Notes: generated by a model from the sequence alone, not told the origin. Positions 27,313 through 38,667 are shown, numbered from the stretch's first letter. The stretch: 64,000 nucleotides of DNA from Nocardia tengchongensis (GCF_018362975.1 NZ_CP074371.1:1488001-1552000), one strand, 5' to 3'. Translations and numbers: made by a program.

Positions 27313-28185
27313 ATGGCTCTACCGCAGGGGATTACCGGATCGACCGTGCCACGTCGGCAGCTCGGCCGACAGCTGCGCGACCTGCGAAATCGCGCGCGGA
27401 TGACCACGCGGGTGGCCGCGCAGCGACTGGAATGGTCCGAGGCCAAGATCTGGCGTATCGAAACCGGTCAGACGTCTTTACGCAGCCTGGACGTCGAGGC
27501 CATGTGCCGGATCTACGGCGCGCCCGAGGACGCCATCGAGCCGCTCACCACGCTGGCCCGCGAAACCAAGGCCCGCGGCTGGTGGACCGAGTTCAGTGAC
27601 GTGATCGACGAGGGCTACGAGGTCTACATCGGGCTCGAGGAGGCCGCCGGGAAGCTGGTCAGCTACGAGAACGAGCTGGTCCCGGGGCTTTTGCAGACCG
27701 AGCAGTACTACCGGGCGGTGCTGGCGGGAGCCTACCCGGGCATCTCGCCCGAACAGCTGGACCGCCGGGTCCGGGTGCGCACCGCGCGCCAAGCACTGCT
27801 CACCCGCGCCGATTCGCCGCTGCAACTGGACGTGGTGATCTCCGAGGCCGTGCTGTGGCACCGCGTCGGCGGCGACGAGGTGACCGCCGGCCAGCTCGAC
27901 CGGCTACACAAACTCGGTGAGCTGCCCAATGTCCGGCTGCGGCTGCTGCGCGCCGAGTGCGGCTACCACAACGGCATGGACGCGGGCCGCTTCGTGCTGC
28001 TCGAATTCCCCACCGCCGCAGGCGAACCCACCGAACCTCCGGTGGTGTACGTGGAATCGCTCACCGGGTCCTCCTATCTCGACAAGGAGCCCGAGGTGGC
28101 GCGCTATCGCGAGGCCTTCGCCGGGGTGACTTCCATTGCGGTGGACGCGCTTCCGATCATCGAGTCGGTGCGCGCCGCGCTCTAG
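27313..28185 (+). CDS. XRE-family regulator with DUF5753 domain
   Basis: 290 aa from the ATG at 27313 (AGGGGGA upstream). An N-terminal helix-turn-helix (LGRQLRDLRNRARMTTRVAAQ, then WSEAKIWRIETGQ) is followed by the ~180-aa DUF5753 domain (ENELVPGLLQTEQYYRAV; LLRAECGYHNGMD; YVESLTGSSYLDK). This architecture is abundant in Nocardia and Streptomyces, usually paired with a small DUF397 partner. None is visible here. Convergent with the MarR gene. Confidence 0.9.
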   Translation: MALPQGITGSTVPRRQLGRQLRDLRNRARMTTRVAAQRLEWSEAKIWRIETGQTSLRSLDVEAMCRIYGAPEDAIEPLTTLARETKARGWWTEFSDVIDEGYEVYIGLEEAAGKLVSYENELVPGLLQTEQYYRAVLAGAYPGISPEQLDRRVRVRTARQALLTRADSPLQLDVVISEAVLWHRVGGDEVTAGQLDRLHKLGELPNVRLRLLRAECGYHNGMDAGRFVLLEFPTAAGEPTEPPVVYVESLTGSSYLDKEPEVARYREAFAGVTSIAVDALPIIESVRAAL

Positions 28186-28196
28186 GGCGCGGCTCT

Positions 28197-28619
28197 CTAG
28201 CCCAGATTCCGGGCCAGCACCTCGCGGTGCGTGGGCGCGGCCTGCTTGTGCAGTTCGCGCCCTTTCTCCGTGACGCAGACGAAGATCGCCCGCCGATCCT
28301 CGGTGCACAGCGTCCGATCCACCAGTCCGTCGCGTTCCAGCCGCGCCACCGTGCGGGAGAGCGCGCTCTGGCTCAGGTAGATGTCATTGGCGAGATCGCT
28401 CATCTTGCAGCTGTCGCTGCCGGATTCGACGAGGCGGTCCAGGGTTTCGAATTCGCTGAGCCCGATGTGGTGGCGGCCTTGCAGTTCCTTTTCCAGAGCG
28501 CACGAGGTCGTCGCGTGCCGGGCCAGCAGATCACGCCACTCGCCCACCAGCCCTGACGTCTCGAAAGACGTTGTCACAGGCCGGTCGACGGGCGTTGTCG
28601 GCTTCGGCATGGGGGTCAT
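28197..28619 (-). CDS. MarR-family transcriptional regulator
   Basis: ~140 aa. A winged helix-turn-helix with MSDLANDIYLSQSALSRTVARLERDGLV and the wing DRTLCTEDRRAIFV is typical of MarR. The ATG at 28619 is preferred; 28610 and 28652 are alternatives. It is divergent from an MFS exporter, and a palindrome between the two is the expected operator. The classic arrangement is an efflux pump repressed by its divergent MarR, induced by the pump's substrate. The C-terminus is short after the wing helix. Confidence 0.88.
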   Translation of the reverse strand: MTPMPKPTTPVDRPVTTSFETSGLVGEWRDLLARHATTSCALEKELQGRHHIGLSEFETLDRLVESGSDSCKMSDLANDIYLSQSALSRTVARLERDGLVDRTLCTEDRRAIFVCVTEKGRELHKQAAPTHREVLARNLG

Positions 28620-28640
28620 CCTAGTCTGTCCCGCCAAAAC

Positions 28641-28667
28641 ATGCAAAGGCATTTAATGCTTGTGCAT
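28641..28667. promoter_or_regulatory. Probable MarR operator
   Basis: The inner palindrome GCATT-T-AATGC (28649-28659) is flanked by ATGCA (28641-28645) and TGCAT (28663-28667), giving a nested, nearly perfect dyad. It sits between the MarR and MFS starts and overlaps a possible TTGTGC -35 box (28660-28665) for the exporter. Confidence 0.5.
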
Positions 28668-28676
28668 TTGATGCGC

Positions 28677-30164
28677 ATGCATGTACCGTCCTCTCTCGTG
28701 ACTTCCACCGAGATCCGCCCCGCAGTGAGCACCGCGGCCGACACCACGCAGTGGACCGCCCGCCTCTGGGGCATGCTCATCACCCTGTGCATCGTGCTGT
28801 TTCTCGACGGCCTCGACGTGTCGATGATCGGCGTCGCGCTGCCCTCGATCGGCACCGAACTCGACATCCAGACCTCCACCCTGCAGTGGCTGGTCAGCGG
28901 CTACGTGCTCGGCTACGGCGGCCTGCTGCTGCTGGGCGGCCGCACCGCCGACCTGCTCGGCCGCCGCAAGGTCTTCCTGATCGCCCTGGCCGTGTTCGCC
29001 CTGGCCTCGCTGGCGGGCGCGCTGGTCAGCTCGCCGGCGCTGCTGATCCTGACCCGCTTCGTGAAGGGCCTGGCCGCCGCGTTCACCGCGCCCACCGGTC
29101 TGTCCATCATCACCACGAATTTCCAAGAGGGACCGGCCCGTAACAAGGCGCTGTCCATCTACACCGTGTTCGGCGCGGGCGGCTACTCCATGGGCCTGCT
29201 GTTCGGCGGCCTGATGACCGGCCTCGGCTGGCGCTGGACTTTCCTGCTGCCCGTCCCCGTCGCGCTGGCCGCGCTGGCCGCCGCCTGGTTCCTGGTCCCC
29301 AAGGACAAGCCCGCCGACGAGGGCGGCCACGACCTGCTCGGCGCGCTGCTGTCCACCGCCACCATGCTGCTGCTGGTCTACACCGTCGTCTCCGCGCCGC
29401 AGGCCGGCTGGGCCTCGGCCCGCACCATCGGCTCGTTCGTGGCCGTCGCGGCGCTCGCCGCAGCCTTCGTCTACGTCGAGAACAAGGTGCGCTACCCGCT
29501 GGTGCGGCTGGGCATCCTGCGCAAGGGCACCCTGGTCCGAGCCAGCCTGGCCATCATCGCGGTCGCCGGTTCGTACTTCAGCTGGCAGTTCATCACCACG
29601 CTGTACCTGCAGGACACGCTGGGCTGGTCGCCGCTGAAGCTGTCCATGGCGCTGCTGCCGGTCGGCCTGCTCGTGGTGGCCTCGGCCTTCGTCTCCGACA
29701 AGCTCGTCGACCGCTTCGGCACCGGACCGATCATCGCGATCACCATGGTGGTCATGGCCGTCGGCTACCTGCTGTACCTGCGCATCGACACCGCGCCGTC
29801 GTACCTGACCGTGCTGCTGCCCGCGGTGCTGCTGGTCGGTATCGGCTGGGTCGGCTTCCCCGCCATCAACATTCAGGCCACCAGCGGCATCGACGACGAC
29901 GAACAGGGCCTGGCGGCGGGTGTGCTGCAGACCGCCATGCAGGTCGGCGCGGCCATCGTGCTCGCGGTGACCACCGCCATCGTCACCTCGAACGTGCCGG
30001 ATCACCCGACCCCGCAGGCGATGCTCGACACCTACCGTCCCGGCCTGGAATTCGCCGCCGGCGTCTCGATCGTCGGCGCGCTGGTCGCCCTCACGGTCTT
30101 CCTGCCGAAACTGCGGACCCGCCGCGCGGAGGCCCGGAACCCGGAGGTCGAACTGGTCGGCTGA
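28677..30164 (+). CDS. MFS drug-efflux transporter, DHA2 (EmrB/QacA) type
   Basis: ~495 aa with 14 predicted TM segments. MFS motif A-like GGRTADLLGRRK lies between TM2 and TM3. Motif C-like FTAPTGLSII and the DGLDVSMIGVALPSIG segment in TM1 fit DHA2 proton-driven drug exporters. The start is uncertain: ATG at 28677, or a nearly leaderless GTG at 28698, which fits a promoter under the MarR dyad. Expected to export toxic small molecules or antibiotics. Ends before a strong bidirectional terminator. Confidence 0.9.
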   Translation: MHVPSSLVTSTEIRPAVSTAADTTQWTARLWGMLITLCIVLFLDGLDVSMIGVALPSIGTELDIQTSTLQWLVSGYVLGYGGLLLLGGRTADLLGRRKVFLIALAVFALASLAGALVSSPALLILTRFVKGLAAAFTAPTGLSIITTNFQEGPARNKALSIYTVFGAGGYSMGLLFGGLMTGLGWRWTFLLPVPVALAALAAAWFLVPKDKPADEGGHDLLGALLSTATMLLLVYTVVSAPQAGWASARTIGSFVAVAALAAAFVYVENKVRYPLVRLGILRKGTLVRASLAIIAVAGSYFSWQFITTLYLQDTLGWSPLKLSMALLPVGLLVVASAFVSDKLVDRFGTGPIIAITMVVMAVGYLLYLRIDTAPSYLTVLLPAVLLVGIGWVGFPAINIQATSGIDDDEQGLAAGVLQTAMQVGAAIVLAVTTAIVTSNVPDHPTPQAMLDTYRPGLEFAAGVSIVGALVALTVFLPKLRTRRAEARNPEVELVG

Positions 30165-30218
30165 GCCACCCACCGGCCGGGTCCGCCGCTCACACGGGCC
30201 GGCCGGTCACCGAAAACA

Positions 30219-30253
30219 GCCGAGGCGCACCGTAACTCACGGTGCGCCTCGGC
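30219..30253. terminator. Bidirectional terminator, MFS / rmlC
   Basis: Perfect 15-bp stem (GCCGAGGCGCACCGT) with a 5-nt loop. TTTT follows on the plus strand and a TGTTTTC run on the minus strand. It lies between the convergent MFS and rmlC genes. Confidence 0.8.
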
Positions 30254-30275
30254 TTTTGGGTTCGGTCGCCGAATG

Positions 30276-30842
30276 TCAGTGCGGCAGTCTCAGATCCGCC
30301 AGGCCGGGGGCGGCCGCGTCCTTGTCGGAGCGGGTGAAGGTGAGTGGTTCGCCGTTGCGGCCCACGGTCGGCCAGTCGATGGCCAGGTCCGGATCGAAAG
30401 CGTCCAGGTCCCGGTCGAATTCGGGGGAGTACTCCAGCGAGCACAGATAGTTGACGGTGGAGTTGTCCTCCAGCGACAGCAGTGCGTGCCCCAGCCCCTC
30501 GGCGAGGAACACCGACTTGCGCTCCACATCGTCGATGACGACCGCGTCCCAGGTCCCGAAGGTGGGGGAGTCCCGGCGCAGGTCCACCACCACGTCCAGG
30601 AACGCGCCGCGCACGCAGGTCACGTATTTGGCCTGCCCGGGCGGGGTCTCGGTGTAGTGGATGCCGCGCAGCACGCCCGCGGCCGAGGTGGAGATGTTGA
30701 CCTGCAGCAGATCGAACGGCCGCCCCACCGCCTTCTCGAACTCCGAGGCCTTGAACGACTCGTAGAAGACGCCGCGGGCGTCTCCGTGCGGCCGGGGCGT
30801 GAACTCCCACGCGCCCGGCACCGACAGTTCCCGAATGCGCAT
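30276..30842 (-). CDS. rmlC: dTDP-4-dehydrorhamnose 3,5-epimerase RmlC
   Basis: 188 aa, cupin fold, slightly shorter than the ~200 aa of M. tuberculosis RmlC. The catalytic His is in RGIHYT and the catalytic Tyr in VNYLCS. Substrate-pocket segments DARGVFYESFK and GQAKYVTCVRG are present. Third step of dTDP-L-rhamnose synthesis, the sugar that links galactan to peptidoglycan. Starts 2 bp after the rmlA stop, so the two are one operon. Confidence 0.93.
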   Translation of the reverse strand: MRIRELSVPGAWEFTPRPHGDARGVFYESFKASEFEKAVGRPFDLLQVNISTSAAGVLRGIHYTETPPGQAKYVTCVRGAFLDVVVDLRRDSPTFGTWDAVVIDDVERKSVFLAEGLGHALLSLEDNSTVNYLCSLEYSPEFDRDLDAFDPDLAIDWPTVGRNGEPLTFTRSDKDAAAPGLADLRLPH

Positions 30843-30844
30843 GC

Positions 30845-31720
30845 CTACTCCCAGGTTCGCCCGTGGTCCGGCAGGCCCATCAGGTACTTTCCATAGCCCG
30901 AGCGCACCAGGGGTTCGGCCAGGCGGATGAGTTGATCGTCGTCGATGAAGCCGAGCCGCCAGGCCACCTCTTCCGGCACGCCGATCTTGAGGCCCTGCCG
31001 CTCCTCGATGGTGCGCACGTAATTGGCGGCGTCCAGCAGCGAGTCGAAGGTGCCGGTGTCGAGCCAGGCGGTGCCGCGGGGCAGCACCTGCACGTGCAGC
31101 CGGCCCTGCTCCAGGTAGGTGCGGTTGATGTCGGTGATCTCGTATTCGCCGCGGTCCGAGGGCTTCAGGTCGCGGGCGATGGCGAGCACGTCGTTGTCGT
31201 AGAAGTACAGCCCGGGGATGGCGTAGTTGGAGCGCGGCCGGGCGGGCTTCTCCTCGATGGAAATGGCCCGGCCCTGCTCGAATTCGACCACGCCGTAGGC
31301 GGAGGGGTCGGAGACCCGGTAGGCGAAGACCGCGCCGCCGTCCAGATCGTGGAAGGTCTGCAGCTGGGTGCCCAGTCCGGGACCGTGGAAGATGTTGTCG
31401 CCCAGCACCAGTGCGGCGGACTCGGTGCCGACGTGGTCGGCGCCGAGCACGAAGGCGCGCGCCAGTCCGTCGGGTTCGGGCTGCACCACGTAGGAGATGT
31501 TCACGCCGAAGCGGCTGCCGTCGCCGAGCAGCCGGGTGAACGCGTCCGCGTCCTCGGGGGTGGTGATCACCAGGATGTCCCGGATCCCCGCCAGCATCAG
31601 GGTGGACAGCGGGTAGTACACCATCGGTTTGTCGTACACCGGGACCAGCTGTTTGCTCACCCCGCGCGTGATCGGGTGCAACCGCGATCCGGTGCCCCCG
31701 GCCAGGATGATTCCGCGCAT
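30845..31720 (-). CDS. rmlA: Glucose-1-phosphate thymidylyltransferase RmlA
   Basis: 291 aa, matching the ~288 aa family length. Nucleotidyltransferase signature [11 protein letters not shown], then [16 protein letters not shown] and [10 protein letters not shown]; sugar-binding [12 protein letters not shown] and [11 protein letters not shown]. First enzyme of the dTDP-L-rhamnose pathway. Leads the rmlA-rmlC operon. rmlB is ~2.6 kb away on the other strand; no rmlD is in the window. Confidence 0.95.
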   Translation of the reverse strand: MRGIILAGGTGSRLHPITRGVSKQLVPVYDKPMVYYPLSTLMLAGIRDILVITTPEDADAFTRLLGDGSRFGVNISYVVQPEPDGLARAFVLGADHVGTESAALVLGDNIFHGPGLGTQLQTFHDLDGGAVFAYRVSDPSAYGVVEFEQGRAISIEEKPARPRSNYAIPGLYFYDNDVLAIARDLKPSDRGEYEITDINRTYLEQGRLHVQVLPRGTAWLDTGTFDSLLDAANYVRTIEERQGLKIGVPEEVAWRLGFIDDDQLIRLAEPLVRSGYGKYLMGLPDHGRTWE

Positions 31721-31967
31721 GTCACGACAGTCTGCCAGTTCTGCCGCGAACCGTGGCGGTCAGGTTCCGACTCGACCTCAGATCGATCACGGCTGTTTAC
31801 CGGCAGACGAATCCGGCGATAACTGTTGCGTAGGTCACGTTCCCATGGTGTTCTGAAACAACGCTATGTGAGATGTCAGCGCCGACTCTCGCGCGCCGGG
31901 TGCCGAGCCTTTGAATCGGTCATCCCGGACGAACGGCTCGGCGCGCCAACAACGAGGTAGGTGCGCG

Positions 31968-32968
31968 ATGGCAATGAGCCCTGACGGGACCGCTGCGGCC
32001 CGCGACGATGTCGAGAACCCGGACCGTGTCAGCGCCGCCGCGCGCACCCTGACAGTTTTCTCCCGAACCGTGATCCGGCCCGCCGGCGACCGCGCGACGC
32101 TCACCGTGGGCTCGATGCCGGTGGTCAACACCGTGATCAACAGCCTGGCCAAACTGCGCCCCACCCCGCGCGGCGTGGAACGGGAAGAAGTGCGGCTCAA
32201 AGGCTTCCGCATCGAGATCGTGCGGCCCGCCGGCGCGAGCAAGTCACTGCGCGACGGAGCGATGCTGTACATGCACGGCGGCGGCTTCTTCCTCTGCGGG
32301 CTCGACACCCACCGCCCGGTGGTCGCGGCGATGGCCCGGCGCACCGGACTCCCGGTGGTCAGCGTGGAATACCGGCAGCTGCCGAAGACCGACATCAACG
32401 GATCCGTCGACGACTGCCTGACCGCCTACAAGTGGCTGCTGGCACACGGCGTCCCGGCCGAACGCGTGGTCTTCGCGGGCGACTCCGCCGGCGGCTACAT
32501 GACCTTCGCGACCGCCCTGCGCGCCCGCGACACCGGACTCCCGTCCCGGCCGGACTGGTCGGGCTGAGCCCCGCGCTCGACCTGGACTGCACCGAGAAGC
32601 GCGCCCACCCCAACTACCGCCGCGACGCGCTGATCCCGTTGTCCGCCCTGGAATCCGTGGTGAAGATCGGCGCGGAGGTCGACGGCCGCCTGGATCCGCG
32701 GATGTCGCCGGTCAACCATGTGCTCGCGGGTCTGCCGCCGGCCCTGCTGATCATCGCCGAGGACGAGGTGCTGCGCCGCGACAGCGAGATCATGGCCCAG
32801 CGCCTGGCCCAGTCGGGCGTGCCCGCGACCCTCGCGATCTGGCGGGGTCAGGTGCATGCCTTCCCGGCCATCTTCCCGAACATGCCCGAGAGCCGGGCCG
32901 CCCTGGCCCATGTGGCGCGGTTCGTCCGTGAACGCATCGAGTCCGGACGCATCGCGCGCACAGCGTGA
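31968..32968 (+). CDS. Alpha/beta hydrolase, HSL-family esterase (frameshifted)
   Basis: The ATG at 31968 follows GAGGTAGG. The oxyanion motif HGGGFFLCG and the nucleophile GDSAGGYM define the hormone-sensitive-lipase family (Lip-type esterases). The first frame ends at 32567 after LRARDTGLP plus nonsense. The protein resumes in another frame as AGLVGLSPALDLDC and runs to 32968, supplying the Asp (AEDEVLRRD) and His (QVHAFP). The break is near 32540-32550. ~333 aa when repaired. Probably a sequencing error; otherwise a dead esterase. Substrate unknown. Confidence 0.78.
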
Positions 32969-33019
32969 CGCGGTGGGATGCCCCATCGTGAACCGGTGAG
33001 GCGCAGAGCGTGATTCGAT

Positions 33020-33130
33020 GATGTGGGGCTCGGGGCGAATGAACCCGGGCCCCACATCTGTTCCCGGGGCAGGGCTGTCCCGGGAACAAGACGAACCCCC
33101 CGCCCGGATGGACCCCGGGCGGGGGGTTCG
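33020..33130. terminator. Three consecutive hairpins between convergent genes
   Basis: 33020-33058 (10-bp arms GATGTGGGGC), 33060-33087 (9-bp arms GTTCCCGGG) and 33092-33130 (16-bp arms beginning CGAACCCCCCG, 7-nt loop). Together they fill most of the gap between the esterase and the secreted-protein gene and should stop transcription from both sides. Confidence 0.7.
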
Positions 33131-33147
33131 GCCTTCAGCGCGCAGTA

Positions 33148-33881
33148 TTACTTGGCCGGAGCCGGAGCGATGTGCGGGCCGTTGATGGTGGTGAAGTACT
33201 GGATCGCGGCGGCGATGGCGACCGGCGCGGTGATGAACAGCTGACCCGCGAGGGTACCCAGGAAGCCGACGGCGGCGGCGCCACCGATGCAACCGGCGAT
33301 CGGGCCGGCACCGAAGAGGGCGGCCAGCGGAGCGGTCGCGACACCCGCGAGACCGAATCCGGCGATGCAGCCCAGCGCCGCGCCGCTGATGCCGCCGACC
33401 AGGGTGCCGATGGTGGCACCGGTGGCGATGGTGTCCTTCATGCGGTTCCAGGCGGCCTGCTCACGGTCGTAGTCCGACTTCCAGGGAGCCTGGTCCTCGT
33501 ACGGCAGCGCGACGTCCTTGACGTTGGCCGGCGTGTAGGTGGCGTGGTCCATGTCGTACTGCGGGTCAGGGTCGCGGTGTGGTCGGAGATCTCCGCGGCG
33601 ATCGGGAAGGTGAAGTCATCCACCTGGACCTTCAGCGGCATGCCGGCGACAACGTTGCCGTTGGCGGCCTTGATCTCGAAGTTGCCGTTCTCGACGACCA
33701 AGGAGCCGGCATCCGTGCGGATGATGGTGTTGGTCTCGGAGGTGGTGGCGGTGTAGTTGATCGCGCCATTGTCGGCCGCGGCCGGGGCAGCGTTCACGGT
33801 GCCGGCGGTGACGCCCAGCGCGGCAACGGCCAGCGCGGCGGTGGCGGCGAATTTCCTCATCAGCATTTGCAGAAACCTCAT
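33148..33881 (-). CDS. Secreted glycine-zipper-like protein (frameshifted)
   Basis: The N-terminus is a signal peptide (KFAATAALAVAALGV, cleavage near VNAAPA), then a beta-rich domain (TDAGSLVVENGNFEIKA; KVQVDDFTFPIAA). The frame breaks near 33560, and the rest resumes in another frame from about PQYDMDHATYTPANVKD. It ends in a Gly/Ala-rich hydrophobic region (GATIGTLVGGISGAALG) and INGPHIAPAPAK. ~243 aa when repaired. It resembles a family of secreted Nocardia proteins that I recall as DUF8020. Start ATG 33881, or 33866. Likely envelope-located; function unknown. Confidence 0.68.
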
Positions 33882-35306
<1,425 letters not shown>

Positions 35307-35331
35307 ACCGGCGCTGCCCGCCGAAACAGCA

Positions 35332-35356
35332 ACGCCGGGGCAATCCGCCCCGGCGT
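35332..35356. terminator. Terminator, rmlB / DUF2142 gene
   Basis: 10-bp perfect stem ACGCCGGGGC with its complement and a 5-nt loop between convergent genes. Confidence 0.65.
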
Positions 35357-35376
35357 CGATGTAGAGCTGTCCCGGG

Positions 35377-36978
35377 TCAGCCCCAGACCAGGGTCGAGTA
35401 CTTCACCACCGCCGCGATCAGTGCCACCGAAGTGGCCGCGACCACGGTGAATGCCGCCGCGCGCGCCGGCACCCGGCCCGCGGCGTCGGTGAGCCGCAAG
35501 GGCACCCAGCGCAGCAGTACCGCCAGCCCCAGCACCGCCAGCGGCACGAAGTAGCGACCCTGCACGCCGTCGATCATGAAGTAGCCGACCGGGGTGAAGG
35601 ACATGTACAGCGTCACGTAGATCATGGCCACGCTGGCCGCGATGGTCAGCAGCACCAGCCAGGTCCGCGAACGGCTCGCGCCGCTCGGCGAGAAGCGCTC
35701 GGCCACACCGAGACTCATGCCGAAGGCCAGCAGCCCGGCCAGGATGGTCAGGGCGGGCACCTCCACGTAGGAGAAGCCGAGCTGACCGAAGAACTGGGTG
35801 AACCAGAGCTGGTCGCGGCGGGCGATGCTGTCGCCGAACACCCGCAGGAAATGGAACGGGTCGCTCAGGATGCCGTGCAGCTGGTCGCCCGGCCGCACCG
35901 TGCCCCACTGCTTCTCGGGCCGCATCAGGCTCATGCCGTCGCCGGTCGGGGCGGCGATCTTCATCCACATCGCGAACGCCACCGCGCCGACCCCGGCCGC
36001 GGCCCAGGGCAGCACCCGCTGCCACACCGCGACCCGCTCGCCGTCACCGAAACCGAAGCGGCGGGCCGGGATCAGCACGGGCAGCATGGCGATCAGCACG
36101 TAGGTCGGCTTGCACACCGGCAGCAGCACGGTGGCGGCCAGCGCGGCCACCGTCTCCGGCTTGGTCAGGCGCTCACCGAGGAACAGGCCCTTCACCACCA
36201 GCGCCGACACCAGCAGGGCCAGCGCGTTGGTGACGGTGTCCGCGGTGACGGTGCCGGCCTGGAACAGCGCGATCGGCAGCACCGCGACGGTGAACGCCAG
36301 CCACTGCACCCGGTGCCCGCGCAGCACGCGCAGCGCGAAACCGACGATCAGCAGGTAGGCGAGCAGTCCGGCCCAGCGGGTGGCCAGCACCATGCCGCCG
36401 ACACTCAGGTCGAGGGCCTCGGCGACGCGGATACCGAGCGCGGGCGGGAGGTACGGAACGGGGGAGTAGGCCGCGGTATTGGTGAACCACACCTGCTTGG
36501 TCTCGTCGGAGACCGACGCCGCGCCGAGCTGGTCGTAGATGTGCGGGTCCAGCACCATGGGCTCCGGCTCATCCGGATTGTCCTGGTAGTCCTGGAAGGC
36601 GTAGTTCATCAGCGCGTCGATGCTGATCGGCACGTCGCCGCCCCACGCGGGCCCGCGGTCGTCGTGGATCTTCTCGGGCAGGAAGCCGCCGTGCGCGACC
36701 TGGTAGGCCCGGCTGAACTGGGTGATCTCGTCGTGGCCCCAGAACGGCGGGGTCAGCACCGACCACACCGCGCCGAAGATGCCGGCGAGCAGTACGAAAA
36801 CCACGGCAGCCGAACCGAATCGACGTTCGACGCCGATCACCGCGCGCCGCAGCCCGGTCGCCGGCGCGGCCGGCTTCGGCTCCGGTGTCGTGACGGTCGT
36901 GCTCTCGTTCGCTTCGATAACCACAATGTCCGATTCTGCTGTGCCGTCGGGGTTCTGCCCGGCAAGCCGCACCGTCAT
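35377..36978 (-). CDS. DUF2142-family multi-pass membrane protein
   Basis: 533 aa with an N-terminal cytoplasmic tail (~45 aa), then ~12 TM helices. The first outer loop holds TPPFWGHDEITQFSRAYQ, with an acidic pair (HDE) in the position typical of GT-C glycosyltransferases, fitting DUF2142. The ATG at 36978 overlaps the reconstructed stop of the upstream GT2 gene (ATGA), so the two are coupled. With GT2 (polyprenyl-sugar synthase) and GtrA next door it probably transfers a sugar from polyprenyl-phosphate to an envelope glycan. Confidence 0.8.
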   Translation of the reverse strand: MTVRLAGQNPDGTAESDIVVIEANESTTVTTPEPKPAAPATGLRRAVIGVERRFGSAAVVFVLLAGIFGAVWSVLTPPFWGHDEITQFSRAYQVAHGGFLPEKIHDDRGPAWGGDVPISIDALMNYAFQDYQDNPDEPEPMVLDPHIYDQLGAASVSDETKQVWFTNTAAYSPVPYLPPALGIRVAEALDLSVGGMVLATRWAGLLAYLLIVGFALRVLRGHRVQWLAFTVAVLPIALFQAGTVTADTVTNALALLVSALVVKGLFLGERLTKPETVAALAATVLLPVCKPTYVLIAMLPVLIPARRFGFGDGERVAVWQRVLPWAAAGVGAVAFAMWMKIAAPTGDGMSLMRPEKQWGTVRPGDQLHGILSDPFHFLRVFGDSIARRDQLWFTQFFGQLGFSYVEVPALTILAGLLAFGMSLGVAERFSPSGASRSRTWLVLLTIAASVAMIYVTLYMSFTPVGYFMIDGVQGRYFVPLAVLGLAVLLRWVPLRLTDAAGRVPARAAAFTVVAATSVALIAAVVKYSTLVWG

Positions 36979-37945
36979 CGCAGCGAACCGCCCGGCCGAG
37001 CATCGGTTCCTGCTCGCCGACCGCGGCGTACCGCAGGTACATCAGGCGGGCCGCCTCGTGCCGGGAGCGGCGGATGCCGTCCAGGATCAGGCCGGCGGTC
37101 CAGGCCAGACTGCCCAGCAGCAGCAGGGTGAAGCCGAGGAACAGGGTCGGGAACCGCGGGACCCGGTGGATCTCGTAGAACTCGATCACTATCGGTGTGA
37201 TGAGCACCACCGAGACCAGCCAGGCCAGGGTGCCGAACAGGCCGTAGAAGGCGACCGGCCGCTCGTGCCGGGCCAGGCCGACGATCAGGCGCAGGATCTT
37301 GAAGCCGTCGCTGTAGGTGCGCAGCTTGGATTCGCTGCCCGCGGGCCGATCCCGGAAGCCGACCGGCACCGCGGTCTGCGGGACGCCCAGGTGCTGCGAG
37401 TGCACGGTGAGCTCGGTTTCGATCTCGAACTCGCGCGACACCGCCGGGAACGACTTCACGAAGCGGCGCGAGAAGACCCGGTAGCCGCTGAGCATGTCCT
37501 CGACGTTCTCGCCGAAGACCTTGCCCACCACGCCGTTGAGCACCTTGTTGCCGGTCTCGTGCCCGGCCCGGTACGCCGACCCGGCCTCGACCTCGCGGCG
37601 CACGCCCAGCACGTGGTCGTATGGGCCTTCGAGCAGGGCGCGGATCATCGCGGGCGCGGCGGCGGCGTCGTAGGTGTCGTCGCCGTCGACCATCAGGTAG
37701 ACATCGGCCTCGATGTCGGCGAAGGCGCGGCGCACCACATTGCCCTTGCCCTTGCGGTTCTCGGTGCGCACGATCGCACCGGCCGCGCGCGCCTTCTCGG
37801 CGGTGGCATCGGTGCTCAGGTTGTCGTAGACGTAGACGACGATGCCGGGGACGGCGGCCTGCAGGTCGGTGACGACCTTCGCGACGGCGGCCTCTTCGTT
37901 GTGACACGGCACGATGGCGGCAATACGAAGCTCGGTGGAGTCCAC
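36975..37945 (-). CDS. GT2 polyprenyl-phosphate glycosyltransferase, GtrB-like (probable frameshift near 3' end)
   Basis: The GTG at 37945 has GAGGA upstream; an ATG at 37981 has none. GT-A fold: IVPCHNEEAAV, then YLMVDGDDTYD (DxD). C-terminal two-to-three TM helices make it GtrB/DPM1-like, transferring a sugar from a nucleotide donor to polyprenyl-phosphate. The literal frame runs on to 36569, 410 bp into the next gene, with no plausible protein there. A one-base shift near 37020-37040 gives a stop at 36975, overlapping the next ATG. ~323 aa. Confidence 0.8.
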
Positions 37946-38042
37946 CCGGTCAATCCTCTGATCGGAGGCGAATATGAACACCGGGAGGGTACCCGACCGT
38001 CACAGATATAGCGGTGCTGCGGGGTTGGGGTACCGTCGGCCG

Positions 38043-38547
38043 GTGTCTGCGAACGAGTCCACGGCGGTGAGCGCTTCTGCCGCGAATGTCTCCTTGACCG
38101 GCAAGGTCCGGGCGCTGGTGCAGCGCGGCGGGGCATTCCTGGTGGTCGGTGCGATCGGTTTCGTGGTCGACGCGGGCACCTACAACCTGCTGGTCTTCCT
38201 CGGCGGGGAGGGGCCGCTGTTCCATGCCCCGCTGGTCGCCAAGATGATCGCGATCGGCGTGGCCACGGTGGTCACCTATTTCGGCAACAAGTGGTGGACG
38301 TACTCCGATCACGACGGCGATACCCGGGGCCCGGCACATCCTGACCTATGCCGCGCTGAATGTGATGGCCATCGGACTGCAATTGGGCTGCCTGGGCTTC
38401 TCCCGCTATGTGCTGGGGCTGGACAGTCCGTTGGCGGACAACGTTTCCGGCACGCTGATCGGCCAGGCCGTCGCCATGGGCTTCCGTTTCTGGGCCTACG
38501 GCAAATTCGTCTTCACCAATCCGGCCTCGGGAACGAATAACGCCTGA
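38043..38547 (+). CDS. GtrA-family membrane protein (frameshifted)
   Basis: ~167 aa from the GTG at 38043. Four TM segments: GAFLVVGAIGFVVDAGTYNL, then KMIAIGVATVVTYFGNKWWTY. The frame breaks near 38328 (GGCCCGG); dropping one C lets it continue HILTYAALNVMAIG to KFVFTNPASGTNNA, with the typical GtrA ending. Divergent from the GtrB-like gene with 97 bp between, so the pair likely flips and supplies one polyprenyl-sugar. It precedes glfT2 by 120 bp. It is a different subfamily from the dprE1-linked GtrA. Confidence 0.8.
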
Positions 38548-38667
38548 CACTGATATTGTCGGGCCGCCGAGCGTGACAGTGGCACTGTGTTGAACAGTGC
38601 ACGGCTCGCCGTGGGACCACGTCGGGATGAGCCGGTGTCTAAGTATTCAAAGGATGTCGAGGGATTC

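Noticed and set aside
36569..36974. 135-residue C-terminal extension of the GtrB-like glycosyltransferase
   Set aside because: It lies wholly inside the DUF2142 gene in another frame and is Arg-rich nonsense; a frameshift before 36978 explains it.
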